This document shows positions 1-6,837 of a DNA stretch of 20,096 nucleotides, in pieces. The stretch comes from Oscillospiraceae bacterium (GTDB lineage Bacteria > Bacillota > Clostridia > Oscillospirales > Oscillospiraceae), in assembly GCA_020025395.1 (NCBI GenBank), contig JAHHSE010000014.1, forward strand, positions 1 through 20,096, in the 5' to 3' direction. The notes under the pieces were generated by a model that worked only from the letters and a program-made list of their open reading frames with translations, searched no databases and was not told where the DNA came from. The first letter of the stretch is position 1; each line of letters starts with the position of its first letter. The position numbers were made by a program, and so were the translations under genes.

Positions 1-1
1 C

Positions 2-985
2 TTTTTTACCGGCGGAGTCTGCGCGGGGATGTTTACCCCCAACTTTCTGCTGGAAAAGGTCCTGGGTACCGACTATGGGGATCTGTATTCCGCCTATGAT
101 CTGGGCCTCTCCAGTGACCTTCTCCTCTTCTGCCGCTACTTTGGGCTGGGGGTGCTGATTCTTCTGGGCGTGGGGGGTGTGGCCGCCCTGATTCAAAACA
201 GGGAGCGGTCCAAGGCCGCCTTCGCCCTCCTTCAGCTGGGGGTCTGCGCGGCCGCCTTTACGGCAGTCCAGACCCATGGACAGCAGCACCTTTTGCTCTA
301 CCTCCCCTGTCTGGCCCTGCTGGCCTCCCTGTTTGGGGAGGTGGGCAGGCCCTGGCCCGCGGTGCTGGCGGCCGCCGTCTTTGGACTCTGCTTCCTGCCC
401 AGGGAGCAGCCGGCGTCCATTCAGGAGATCCGGGGCCTTGCCCCTCTGCCTGCCCTCTCCTTCTATGGCCCGAGACGGGAGGATATGGGGGAGCTGAAGG
501 CTCTTTTGGACTATGTGGACGGTCTGTCCAGAGAGGGGGAGAAGACCGCTGTGGTGCTGGCCTCCTCCTTTACCTTCAACAGCGAGACCCTGACCAATCT
601 CCGCCCCTCTCTGGGGTGGGAGGAGCCGGAGGTCCGAACCGTCATCCGCTATCAGGGGACGGTGGACAAGCGGGACCCCTTTAACTGGAATACCCTGACC
701 GCCGACTATCTGCTGGTGGGGGACCCTGTCCAGACCCACCTGGGAGAGGAAAATCAACAGGTGATGACCCTCTTTGCACGGGATGTGCTGACCGGGACCG
801 GACCGGGAGAGGCCTATGAGCCGCTGGAGGAGACCTTCCGGCTGGGGCAGGGCTGCACCGTCCGAATCTACCGCCGAACCAGGGACCTCACCGGGGAGGA
901 GTATCGGCTGATTGCCCAGCGGCTTAGGAGCGAATACCCGGACTATGCGGAGCTTTATCAGGTACCGGAGTGGCTGGGGGAATAA
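2..985 (+). CDS. C-terminal part of a multipass membrane protein (glycosyltransferase-like), 5' truncated
   Basis: The reading frame is open to the left edge, so the true start lies outside the window and the ATG at 29 is probably internal. The visible part begins with about four hydrophobic segments (roughly 31-54, 64-80, 87-103 and 107-122, counted from that ATG). It ends with a soluble domain of about 190 residues containing TRP/TYR-rich stretches such as DPFNWNTLTADYLLVGD. This layout, transmembrane helices then a C-terminal extracytoplasmic domain, is common in GT39/PMT-type and related membrane glycosyltransferases, but the catalytic N-terminal part is not visible and no diagnostic motif is present. 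The family is therefore only a suggestion. The gene ends 15 bp before a strong terminator, so it is the last gene of its transcript. Confidence 0.75.
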   Translation, partial: FFTGGVCAGMFTPNFLLEKVLGTDYGDLYSAYDLGLSSDLLLFCRYFGLGVLILLGVGGVAALIQNRERSKAAFALLQLGVCAAAFTAVQTHGQQHLLLYLPCLALLASLFGEVGRPWPAVLAAAVFGLCFLPREQPASIQEIRGLAPLPALSFYGPRREDMGELKALLDYVDGLSREGEKTAVVLASSFTFNSETLTNLRPSLGWEEPEVRTVIRYQGTVDKRDPFNWNTLTADYLLVGDPVQTHLGEENQQVMTLFARDVLTGTGPGEAYEPLEETFRLGQGCTVRIYRRTRDLTGEEYRLIAQRLRSEYPDYAELYQVPEWLGE

Positions 986-1000
986 AGTCAGAATTTACAA

Positions 1001-1040
1001 GGTCCCGCCGAAAGATTTCGGCGGGGCCTTCTGTTTACTT
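1001..1040 (+). terminator. Rho-independent terminator of the upstream membrane-protein gene
   Basis: A 13-bp stem (1001-1013 with 1016-1028, one G-T pair, core CCCGCCGAAA/TTTCGGCGGGG) is followed by a T-rich stretch with a TTTACTTTTT run. Confidence 0.85.
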
Positions 1041-1062
1041 TTTCCCTGCTTTATGCTAGGAT
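1034..1062 (+). promoter_or_regulatory. Possible sigma-A promoter for the SLH protein gene
   Basis: TTTACT (1034-1039) and TAGGAT (1057-1062) are separated by 17 bp, each matching 4 of 6 consensus bases. It lies just after the terminator and about 75 bp before the next start codon. The match is modest. Confidence 0.35.
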
Positions 1063-1136
1063 AGAAAGTGACTGTAAAAGCAAAGTTCGGAGGCTGTCTC
1101 CCGGTGGACCGCCTCCCCTGTCCATGGAGGGACCCG

Positions 1137-4100
1137 ATGAAAAAACAGCTGACACGAGTATTGGCCCTGGGACTTTCGGCGGTGATGGCGCTGCCCTTGG
1201 CGGCATCCGCCTCGGAAGCCCTGGGAACGGAATTACATAAGATGACGGTGCCGCTGGCACCGGGGACCCAGGTGGTGAAGCAGAGCCTCTGGAGCGCCAC
1301 CTATTCCGATCTTCGGACGGAGCGGTATCTCACCTATACCCCCAGTGAGGGGGTGCGCCCCGCCCTCTCCTATGGGCGGAAGGTCTCCACCCGCGCCACC
1401 CTGAGCGATATGGCAAAGGACCTGGAGGGCCAGGGAAAACGGGTGCTGGGAGGTATGAACGGAGACTACTATGTGATGGCGACCGGAGTGCCTCTGGGGC
1501 TGGTGATGACCGATGGAATTGTCCGCTCCACCCCCCAGTATGACAACAATTTTGCCCTGGGCTTTCGGGAGGACGGCACCGCCTTCATCAGCCAGCCTCA
1601 CATGACCCTGACCGCCCGCTTTAAAGGGATGAATCTCAAAGTGGCGGGGGGAATCAATAAGGCCAGAACCACCACAGGGGGCTACTTCCTCCTCACCGAG
1701 GAATTTGCCGACAACACTAAAAACACCCAGCCGGGGGTGGATGTGATTCTGCGGCCCATGGAGGAGCCCCAGCCGGAGGTCCCGGTCCGGCCGGAGGTTC
1801 CCCCTTTCCCGGATGCGACCCTTCCGCCGGAGATCAGCCCCTCACCGGAGGTGTCGGTCCGGACGGAGGGACTGGAGCCCACAGAGATCACCCCGCCCCC
1901 GGATGTCATCGTTCAGCCTGAAGTGCCGGCAGAGGGGCAGCGGACCCTGCCCCAATCCAAGGAGCTGCGTCCGGGACACCGTGTGGTTTGTGAGGTGGTG
2001 GAGGTCCTCCACACGGACAAGCCCATGGATATCCCCGCGGGCTGCTTTGTGCTGACAATCAACAAGAAGAGCAACGAGTGGCTGGTCCAGCAGCTTGCGG
2101 AGCTAACCCCCGGAGAGCGGGTGGAGCTGGACCTGACCGCCCAGGATTCCCGCTGGAACACAGCGGTGACCGGCATTGGCGGAATGTATAAGATGGTGAC
2201 CGGAGGGGTGGTGGAACAGGGGCTGGATCAGGAGCGGGCCCCCCGCTCCGCCGTTGGGATTAAGCCGGACGGGTCCGCCGTTTTCTATACCATTGACGGA
2301 CGCCAGAAGAACTACAGCGTGGGCGCCACCCTGAGCCAGGTGGCCCAGCGGCTGGTGGAGCTGGGCTGTGTGGAGGCCGTCTGCATGGATGGCGGCGGCT
2401 CCACCACCTTTGGGGTCACCTGGCCCGGCGGAGAGGGAATGGAGGTCGTCAATCAGCCCTCCGAGGGGGTCCAGCGCCCCAATACCAACGCCCTCTTTCT
2501 GGTCTCGGAGCAGAAGCCCACAGGGGTTTTGAATCACCTCCATATCACCCCCTATGACAACCTTCTCCTGGCAGGCTCCTCCCTGAACATGAAGGCCCAG
2601 GGGATGGACACCGGCTATCTCCCCATGAATCTGGACGGAGCGGTGGAGTGGTCTGTCCAGAACGGGGATGCCACCGTGACTCCTGAGGGGGTCCTGACCG
2701 CCGGGAGCGGGGGAGGGACCGCCACCGTGACCGCCGCCTCCAACGGAGTGACCGGGTCCGCCACCGTCACCATTCTGAATCGTCTGGATGGGATCCACCT
2801 GTCCAATGAGACTACGGGGGGGGCGGTAACCGAGCTGCTGCTGGAGCCTAACCAGACCGTGGATCTGAAGGCCAGCGCGGTCTACCGCAATCTTTGGCTG
2901 GTGAGTCAGGATAAGAGCTACACCTGGCAGGCGGACCCCGCCGTGGGCACCGTGGATGCAAACGGACTTTTCACCGCCGCCCCCGCCAGCGGGAAGGGGA
3001 GCCTCACGGTCTCCGCGGGGGGGAAGACCATCTCCGTCCCTGTGACCGTCACCGGTCACATCCTGCCCTTGGAGGACTTTGAGGAGAGCGTCATCAACCT
3101 CATCAGCACAGAGACCGCTCAGGTGGAGAGCGAGAGCAATTTGGAATATGTGCGCTTTGGCACGAAGAGCGCCAGAGTGACCTATGATGCCACCGCCGGA
3201 ACGGCGATTTTGGGCAGCACCCTCCCCATTCGGGAGGGAGAGCGGTTCCTCACCCTCTGGGTCTACGGAGACGAGAGCGGAAACGCCCTGATGGCCTCTG
3301 TGATTGACGGGACGGGCAGCCAGAGCGATATCCCCATCACCGGGCTGGACTTTCAGGGCTGGAAACGGGTGACCGTGGCCCTCCCGGCGGGGACCCGGCA
3401 GGTCCTGGGCTTCCCCATCGTCTTCACCGGCACCGGGGCCGGCACCGGTACCCTGTGGCTGGATCAGATCACCACAGCCAATGAGCAGGTGGTGGATGAG
3501 CATGCCCCCAATATCGTGGTAGAGGTGGCAGACGGCACCATGACCGCCACCGTCACCGATGATCTGGACAAGGGCCTGCTGCAAAAGAACCTCACCGCCT
3601 CTCTGGACGGAAAGCCTCTGACCTTCGCCTGGGACGGCAGGACCGCCAAAATGACCGCCGCCCTTCCGGTGAACGACGGAAAGCTCCATCGGGTTACGGT
3701 GACGGCATCGGACGCGTCGGGCAATCTGGCGCGGGGCAGTGCCAGCTTCAGCGGGGTGACGGAGTGGACGGAGCCCTTTGCCGATATGGACGGACACTGG
3801 GCGCAGGGCTTTACCGCCTACCTGTATCAGGAGAAGGTTGCCAACGGGATTCAGACCGGGCAGGGGCTTCAGTTCCAGCCGGATAAGCCCATCAGCCGGG
3901 GAGAGTTCGCCCTGATGGTGGCCCGGTGGCAGGGGATGGACCTGGCCTCCTATGAGGGGGTGGAGCTGCCCTTCGCGGATGCCGGCACCACCCCCGCCTG
4001 GATGCTCCCCGGCCTCAAGGCCATGTACGCCAACGGGATCATGAAGGGCAGCATGGAGGGGGGCGTTCTCTACGGCAAGGCGGAACACAGCATTACCCGC

Positions 4101-4316
4101 ACCGAGGCCATGACCATTCTGGGACGGCTGCAGAAAAAGGGCTGTCCCGCCCCCGCTTTGACCTTTGCGGATACCGATCAGGTGCCCGCCTGGGGTCTGG
4201 AGTATGTCCAGACCCTGGTGGCCCAAGGGGTGGTCAACGGATATCAGAATCAGATTATGCCCGCCCAGCTGGTAAAGCGGGGCGAGGTGGCAAAGATGCT
4301 GGTCTCTCTCATGTAA
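1137..4316 (+). CDS. Secreted phosphodiester glycosidase (NAGPA/DUF2233 family) with Ig-like modules and three C-terminal SLH repeats
   Basis: The start is ATG 1137, 6 nt after GGAGG (1126-1130); an upstream in-frame ATG at 1068 would precede this site and spoil the signal peptide. The protein has 1059 residues. Residues 1-25 form a Sec signal peptide (MKKQ, hydrophobic core, ASA cleavage site). The catalytic domain shows NGDYY (near 108-112), GIKPDG (near 375), CMDGGGSTTF (416-425) and NTNALF, typical of N-acetylglucosamine-1-phosphodiester alpha-N-acetylglucosaminidase-like enzymes. A Pro/Glu-rich segment (about 208-275) interrupts this domain. Bacterial Ig-like modules, a jelly-roll-like region and another Ig-like stretch follow. 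SLH repeats begin near residues 881 (FADMDGHW), 946 and 1010, and should bind secondary cell-wall polymer. Family knowledge suggests cleavage of a sugar phosphodiester in the envelope; the substrate is unknown. It is monocistronic between two terminators. Confidence 0.92.
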   Translation: MKKQLTRVLALGLSAVMALPLAASASEALGTELHKMTVPLAPGTQVVKQSLWSATYSDLRTERYLTYTPSEGVRPALSYGRKVSTRATLSDMAKDLEGQGKRVLGGMNGDYYVMATGVPLGLVMTDGIVRSTPQYDNNFALGFREDGTAFISQPHMTLTARFKGMNLKVAGGINKARTTTGGYFLLTEEFADNTKNTQPGVDVILRPMEEPQPEVPVRPEVPPFPDATLPPEISPSPEVSVRTEGLEPTEITPPPDVIVQPEVPAEGQRTLPQSKELRPGHRVVCEVVEVLHTDKPMDIPAGCFVLTINKKSNEWLVQQLAELTPGERVELDLTAQDSRWNTAVTGIGGMYKMVTGGVVEQGLDQERAPRSAVGIKPDGSAVFYTIDGRQKNYSVGATLSQVAQRLVELGCVEAVCMDGGGSTTFGVTWPGGEGMEVVNQPSEGVQRPNTNALFLVSEQKPTGVLNHLHITPYDNLLLAGSSLNMKAQGMDTGYLPMNLDGAVEWSVQNGDATVTPEGVLTAGSGGGTATVTAASNGVTGSATVTILNRLDGIHLSNETTGGAVTELLLEPNQTVDLKASAVYRNLWLVSQDKSYTWQADPAVGTVDANGLFTAAPASGKGSLTVSAGGKTISVPVTVTGHILPLEDFEESVINLISTETAQVESESNLEYVRFGTKSARVTYDATAGTAILGSTLPIREGERFLTLWVYGDESGNALMASVIDGTGSQSDIPITGLDFQGWKRVTVALPAGTRQVLGFPIVFTGTGAGTGTLWLDQITTANEQVVDEHAPNIVVEVADGTMTATVTDDLDKGLLQKNLTASLDGKPLTFAWDGRTAKMTAALPVNDGKLHRVTVTASDASGNLARGSASFSGVTEWTEPFADMDGHWAQGFTAYLYQEKVANGIQTGQGLQFQPDKPISRGEFALMVARWQGMDLASYEGVELPFADAGTTPAWMLPGLKAMYANGIMKGSMEGGVLYGKAEHSITRTEAMTILGRLQKKGCPAPALTFADTDQVPAWGLEYVQTLVAQGVVNGYQNQIMPAQLVKRGEVAKMLVSLM

Positions 4317-4330
4317 ATTCTTTTTGACAT

Positions 4331-4376
4331 AAAAAACCGCCTCTGGGGGAAGAATCCCTTCAGAGGTGGTTTTTTA
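4331..4376 (+). terminator. Terminator-like hairpin after the SLH gene, overlapping the spoVAC ribosome binding site
   Basis: AAAAAACCGCCTCTG (4331-4345) pairs with CAGAGGTGGTTTTTT (4361-4375) with one G-T pair, and an inner GGGA/TCCC extends it. The T run is part of the stem. The 3' arm carries AGAGGTGG, the only purine-rich Shine-Dalgarno candidate before the spoVAC ATG. Confidence 0.8.
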
Positions 4377-4377
4377 A

Positions 4378-4821
4378 ATGGACATGACCAATGAACAGTA
4401 TTTGCAATATGTGGCGAAAAAAGCAAAGCCCTCCCCATTGGGAAAGGATATGGCCTGGGCCTTTGTCACCGGAGGGCTGATCTGCACCCTGGGGCAGGGC
4501 CTTCAGAACTTCTATCAGCATATGGGGATGGCAAAGGAGGAGGCGGGGACGGCGGTCTCCATGACCCTGATCCTGGTGGCTGCCCTTCTCACCGGCCTGG
4601 GCCTCTTTGATAAAATCGCCAAACGGGCGGGGGCAGGGACCTTGGTCCCCATCACCGGCTTTGCCAACGCCATGGTCTCCCCGGCCCTGGAGTTTAAGGC
4701 GGAGGGCCTTGTCACCGGAACGGCGGCCAAGCTCTTTACCGTGGCAGGTCCGGTGCTGGTCTATGGGATCTCTTCCAGTGTGGTTTATGGAATCCTGCTG
4801 GTCCTTCTCCTCCGCTGGTGA
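4378..4821 (+). CDS. spoVAC: Stage V sporulation protein AC (SpoVAC)
   Basis: This 147-residue membrane protein carries the SpoVAC hallmarks GGLICTLGQGLQNFY (about 32-46), LLTGLGLFDKIA (about 75-86) and GAGTLVPITGFANAM (about 91-105) followed by SPALEFKAEGLVTG. The length matches the family (about 150). SpoVA proteins form the inner forespore/spore membrane channel for Ca-dipicolinic acid uptake during sporulation and release at germination; SpoVAC is described as a mechanosensitive channel component. Either ATG 4378 or ATG 4384 could be the start; AGAGGTGG (4362-4369) is 8 or 14 nt upstream, favouring 4378. Unusually, no spoVAD or spoVAE follows: a terminator comes directly after the stop. 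I saw no convincing sigma-G promoter, so how it is switched on is unclear. Confidence 0.93.
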   Translation: MDMTNEQYLQYVAKKAKPSPLGKDMAWAFVTGGLICTLGQGLQNFYQHMGMAKEEAGTAVSMTLILVAALLTGLGLFDKIAKRAGAGTLVPITGFANAMVSPALEFKAEGLVTGTAAKLFTVAGPVLVYGISSSVVYGILLVLLLRW

Positions 4822-4826
4822 CTGCC

Positions 4827-4858
4827 GAAGCCCGCCTTTGGGCGGGCTTCATTTTTTG
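4827..4858 (+). terminator. Rho-independent terminator after spoVAC
   Basis: A perfect 10-bp stem GAAGCCCGCC (4827-4836) / GGCGGGCTTC (4841-4850) with a TTTG loop is followed by ATTTTTTGTA. Confidence 0.93.
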
Positions 4859-4878
4859 TATCTTTTTCCTAAAAGGGC

Positions 4879-4907
4879 TTGACAAAACAGGGAGACGGAT
4901 GTACAAT
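4879..4907 (+). promoter_or_regulatory. Near-consensus sigma-A promoter
   Basis: TTGACA (4879-4884, perfect) and TACAAT (4902-4907, 5 of 6) are separated by exactly 17 bp. It is the best promoter match in the window, yet it reads into about 440 bp with no credible long gene. Transcription should begin near 4914. Confidence 0.8.
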
Positions 4908-4913
4908 ACAGAC

Positions 4914-5250
4914 AGATAGAAAGAGGTGAGTCCCATGTGCTAGGTGGTTGACGCATCACTGATCTCTGTCAATCCCGAGAACCGGAAAGCTGAAGTTTGA
5001 GCAAACGACCCATGGAGCAGAGCAAAACCGACACCCATCACCTTTGTGTGAAAGTGCCCTTTGTGTTCGTGAAGTATTGCGGAAAAGTCAAAGGCAATTG
5101 GATTGTGTGACAGGAGTATTGCAGTGACATCGGGTGTTTGAACCAAGCGTCAGAAATCGTAGAAAGAAGAGGTAGGTCGATTCGTGGAATTGCAAAACGA
5201 AAATCAGTAGCCCCCCAGTCACATTGGATGGCTGGGGGGCCGGTGCTTTT
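4914..5250 (+). ncRNA. Candidate structured non-coding RNA or long structured leader
   Basis: The region follows a near-consensus promoter and contains no credible long gene. It shows short pairings visible by eye: AGGTGA (4924-4929) with TCACCT (5038-5043) could close a first domain of about 120 nt. Inside it, 4946-4953 pairs with 4967-4974 (core TTGAC/GTCAA) and GTTT/AAAC forms a small hairpin at 4995-5006. A second half has GTGCCCTTTG against CAAAGGCA and two similar GTATTGC elements (5074-5080, 5116-5122). A G+C-rich hairpin closes the region at 5210-5240. I do not recognise it as RNase P, tmRNA, SRP or an M-box. A large Firmicute RNA class (for example raiA-motif or 6S) is possible but untested. 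It could also be the leader of the small membrane-protein gene at 5351. Confidence 0.4.
5210..5250 (+). terminator. GC-rich hairpin, possible weak terminator of the 4.9-kb transcript
   Basis: GCCCCCCAG (5210-5218) pairs with CTGGGGGGC (5232-5240), with three more possible pairs inside and a 7-nt loop. Only TTTT follows, and it is several bases away, so termination may be incomplete and transcription could continue into the gene at 5351. Confidence 0.5.
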
Positions 5251-5350
5251 CAGTGGAATTTCCGTTGATTGACGGGTCCGCTGGGCTCCGTGGGTCACGG
5301 AGTCCTGAAGGATCTCCCATGGAAAACAGATTATGCGTGGAGGGAATGCC

Positions 5351-5611
5351 GTGAAAAAGCGCAAGCTGACCTTTCGTCTGCAATGCAGAATTTGTATTTT
5401 TATTTTTCTAATCAATATTTTACTTGCCCATTTGTTTCAAACCGGCTTGTTTCACAATCTGACCTTTCTGATTTGCGGCGGGCTTTTTCTGGCACATCCT
5501 GTCTGCCCCGAGCATTGGGGCTCCGCCTATCCGGACGGTTGGGAGAGAGGATTTAGAATAGGGGGCGCCATTCTCATGGTCCTGGGGCTGATTACACGGT
5601 TTGGAATATGA
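5351..5611 (+). CDS. Small hydrophobic membrane protein of unknown function
   Basis: GTG 5351 is chosen because GGAGGG (5339-5344) sits 6 nt upstream; the ATG at 5333 lies before that site. The 86-residue product begins with basic residues (KKRK). It has hydrophobic stretches at about 12-28, 36-49 and 70-82, with a short polar linker CPEHWGSAYPDGWERGFR between the last two. The layout resembles small Clostridial two- or three-helix proteins such as DUF6199-like families, but I cannot assign it. It lies downstream of the near-consensus promoter at 4879, separated by the hairpin at 5210 and a second 10-bp hairpin at 5283-5305, so it may depend on readthrough. Codon use is less GC-rich than in the flanking housekeeping genes. 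Confidence 0.6.
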   Translation: MKKRKLTFRLQCRICIFIFLINILLAHLFQTGLFHNLTFLICGGLFLAHPVCPEHWGSAYPDGWERGFRIGGAILMVLGLITRFGI

Positions 5612-5628
5612 ACGGGATGGAGGTTCGG

Positions 5629-5818
5629 ATGGAAGGAAGCGTAAGGTGTGCAGTCCGCAAGTGCTGGTCTCTTTGAATGGGATTCCTCTTGACCGGATGC
5701 GGCATCGGACCCTCCGTCCAGTCCAGGCGTTCCGGCTTCGGGCGACTTAAGTACCGCCACGCTGCCGGGTATGCTGGAAACCTCTTGGGAAGGTTTTCTC
5801 ACACCAAATACAGAATGA
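5629..5818 (+). pseudogene. Probable remnant of a short lipoprotein gene
   Basis: From ATG 5629 the frame gives 15 residues with a basic patch, then a TGA stop (5674-5676). It resumes at once with ATG 5677 and reads MGFLLTGCG, a good lipobox (L-T-G-C) after a hydrophobic stretch. Shortly after, the neighbouring frame becomes the more protein-like one (SPGVPASGDLSTATL, then ETSWEGFLTPNTE and a stop at 5816). One in-frame stop plus one frameshift in 190 bp suggests a decayed lipoprotein. The similarity is based only on the lipobox and the low-complexity linker, so this could be chance. Confidence 0.33.
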
Positions 5819-5824
5819 GCGATC

Positions 5825-5857
5825 AGAGGTGCGGCAGTCTTGTACTGCCGCACCTCT
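5825..5857. repeat. Perfect 13-bp inverted repeat without a T run
   Basis: AGAGGTGCGGCAG (5825-5837) and CTGCCGCACCTCT (5845-5857) flank a 7-nt loop. Neither strand has a run of T after the stem, so it is not a textbook terminator. It sits just after the lipoprotein remnant. Confidence 0.8.
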
Positions 5858-6282
5858 AATCATTAAACAAACAACAGGAGAATGGGTTAAAAGGAAGAAA
5901 TGTATGCCGTCATAGGATAAGTGGGATACCAGGCGGGACACAGCGGCAGAAACGCAGACAAAGGAAATGGGAGAACAGGGGCGGCCCTGGACAATTGCGC
6001 TGAACTTTGCGGAGCGAAAAAAATGACCCTAAAAATTTAGGGCCAACCATGTTGCGGCAGACAGATTCCCAGGCTGCTCCCGGGGAAGGAACACGCACCG
6101 ATCAGGGAAAGAGGAATTGTTCCCCTGTCATTTTCGGCTCATGCTAAGGGAGTATGAAGAGTCTGTTCGATGAGGCGGATTTTTTCCTTAGCTCCCATGG
6201 GAGAATACGGCATAGCACGACTCTGGCGGCACAGCGCTGTTTCGCAGCGGTTTTTTGGCGTGGTTCCGCACAGGGAGAGGGG
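5858..6282. other. Intergenic stretch with no gene recognised
   Basis: Apart from the minus-strand terminator at 6017-6042, I see no gene, promoter or repeat here. Reading frames are short and lack ribosome binding sites. It includes an apparent 240-nt 3' untranslated region of the minus-strand zinc-ribbon gene. Confidence 0.5.
6017..6042 (-). terminator. Minus-strand terminator of the zinc-ribbon membrane protein gene
   Basis: Read on the minus strand, CCCTAAA (6042-6036) pairs with TTTAGGG (6033-6027) and is followed, after TCA, by seven T residues (6023-6017). Confidence 0.75.
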
Positions 6283-6675
6283 TTAACTGTTCTCCTCAAA
6301 AGAGGCCCCGCAGCTGCGGCAGGTGATGTTGATTTTTCCCTTTCCCCGGGGGACACGAAGCTGCTGCCCGCAGTTGGGGCATTTGAAATATCGATGCTCC
6401 TTATCCTTCCAGATGGCGGAACGGAGCTTCCACCACCGGATCACGGGACTGGCCGCATGGAGGAATCGGGTATTTTCCGCCCTGCGTCGGGGCAGATTTC
6501 TGGAAAAAATCCGATAAATCGCGAAGAAAATAATAGCGGTGCCCAGCCAGTAAAAAATATTCCAGCGGGTCAGCAGGGTCAGCAGGTAGAGGATCAGATA
6601 CAGGGTCAGAAGAAACCATCCCAACTGATCATATCCGTATCGACCGTACATAAATCGCTGAAACAGAGCGCGCAT
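6283..6675 (-). CDS. Small membrane protein with C-terminal zinc ribbon
   Basis: The 130-residue protein has two hydrophobic helices (about 19-36 and 41-56), a basic cytoplasmic linker with several Arg residues, and a C-terminal CPNCG...CRSCG pair (Cys99, Cys102, Cys119, Cys122) that should bind one zinc ion. Such short membrane proteins with zinc ribbons are widespread in Clostridia, but their function is not established. The start ATG at 6675 follows an AAGGGGG ribosome binding site (6686-6692, 10 nt). A good sigma-A promoter lies upstream and a terminator downstream, so it is a single-gene transcription unit. It is the only minus-strand gene in the left 12.8 kb. Confidence 0.8.
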   Translation of the reverse strand: MRALFQRFMYGRYGYDQLGWFLLTLYLILYLLTLLTRWNIFYWLGTAIIFFAIYRIFSRNLPRRRAENTRFLHAASPVIRWWKLRSAIWKDKEHRYFKCPNCGQQLRVPRGKGKINITCRSCGASFEENS

Positions 6676-6708
6676 GGTCTTCTTTCCCCCTTGTCTGATG
6701 ATAATATT

Positions 6709-6737
6709 ACTATAAGCTTTTCCTTGGATTCCGTCAA
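6709..6737 (-). promoter_or_regulatory. Sigma-A promoter of the zinc-ribbon gene
   Basis: On the minus strand TTGACG (6737-6732) and TATAGT (6714-6709) are separated by 17 bp, each 5 of 6 to consensus. Confidence 0.8.
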
Positions 6738-6781
6738 GAGAGGGTTCGTAAACATTCTATGAATTTGGACTCGTTTCACCC

Positions 6782-6810
6782 TTGTCAAGGAGAAAAAAAC
6801 CCGCTATACT
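6782..6810 (+). promoter_or_regulatory. Sigma-A promoter of the dCMP deaminase gene
   Basis: TTGTCA (6782-6787) and TATACT (6805-6810) have a 17-bp spacer, each 5 of 6. The start codon is 28 nt downstream of the -10 element, so the 5' untranslated region is about 20 nt. Confidence 0.8.
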
Positions 6811-6837
6811 GTTGAAAAAAGAAGGGAGGCCTTCAGG

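Noticed and set aside
2103..4226. A 707-codon open frame on the minus strand opposite the SLH gene
   Set aside because: Composition is Gly/His/Pro-rich with no domain and no ribosome binding site; it is an antisense shadow of a GC-rich gene with clear family motifs.
4935..5000. Reading through the TAG after ATG-TGC as a pyrrolysine or other recoded codon
   Set aside because: There is no pylT/pylS evidence in the window, and the downstream frame is only 18 codons long; start-stop or chance is simpler.
4997..5110. A 37-codon frame inside the candidate RNA region starting at TTG 4997
   Set aside because: No convincing ribosome binding site, no recognised family, and the region is better explained by a structured transcript; kept only as a caution.
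5210..5240. CRISPR-like or transposon-end repeats in the gene-poor region
   Set aside because: Only single hairpins are present; no repeated units with spacers, no target-site duplications and no transposase fragment.
6154..6762. A 202-codon plus-strand frame covering the zinc-ribbon gene
   Set aside because: It lacks a ribosome binding site and family features; the minus-strand frame has a promoter, ribosome binding site, terminator, two helices and paired CxxC motifs.
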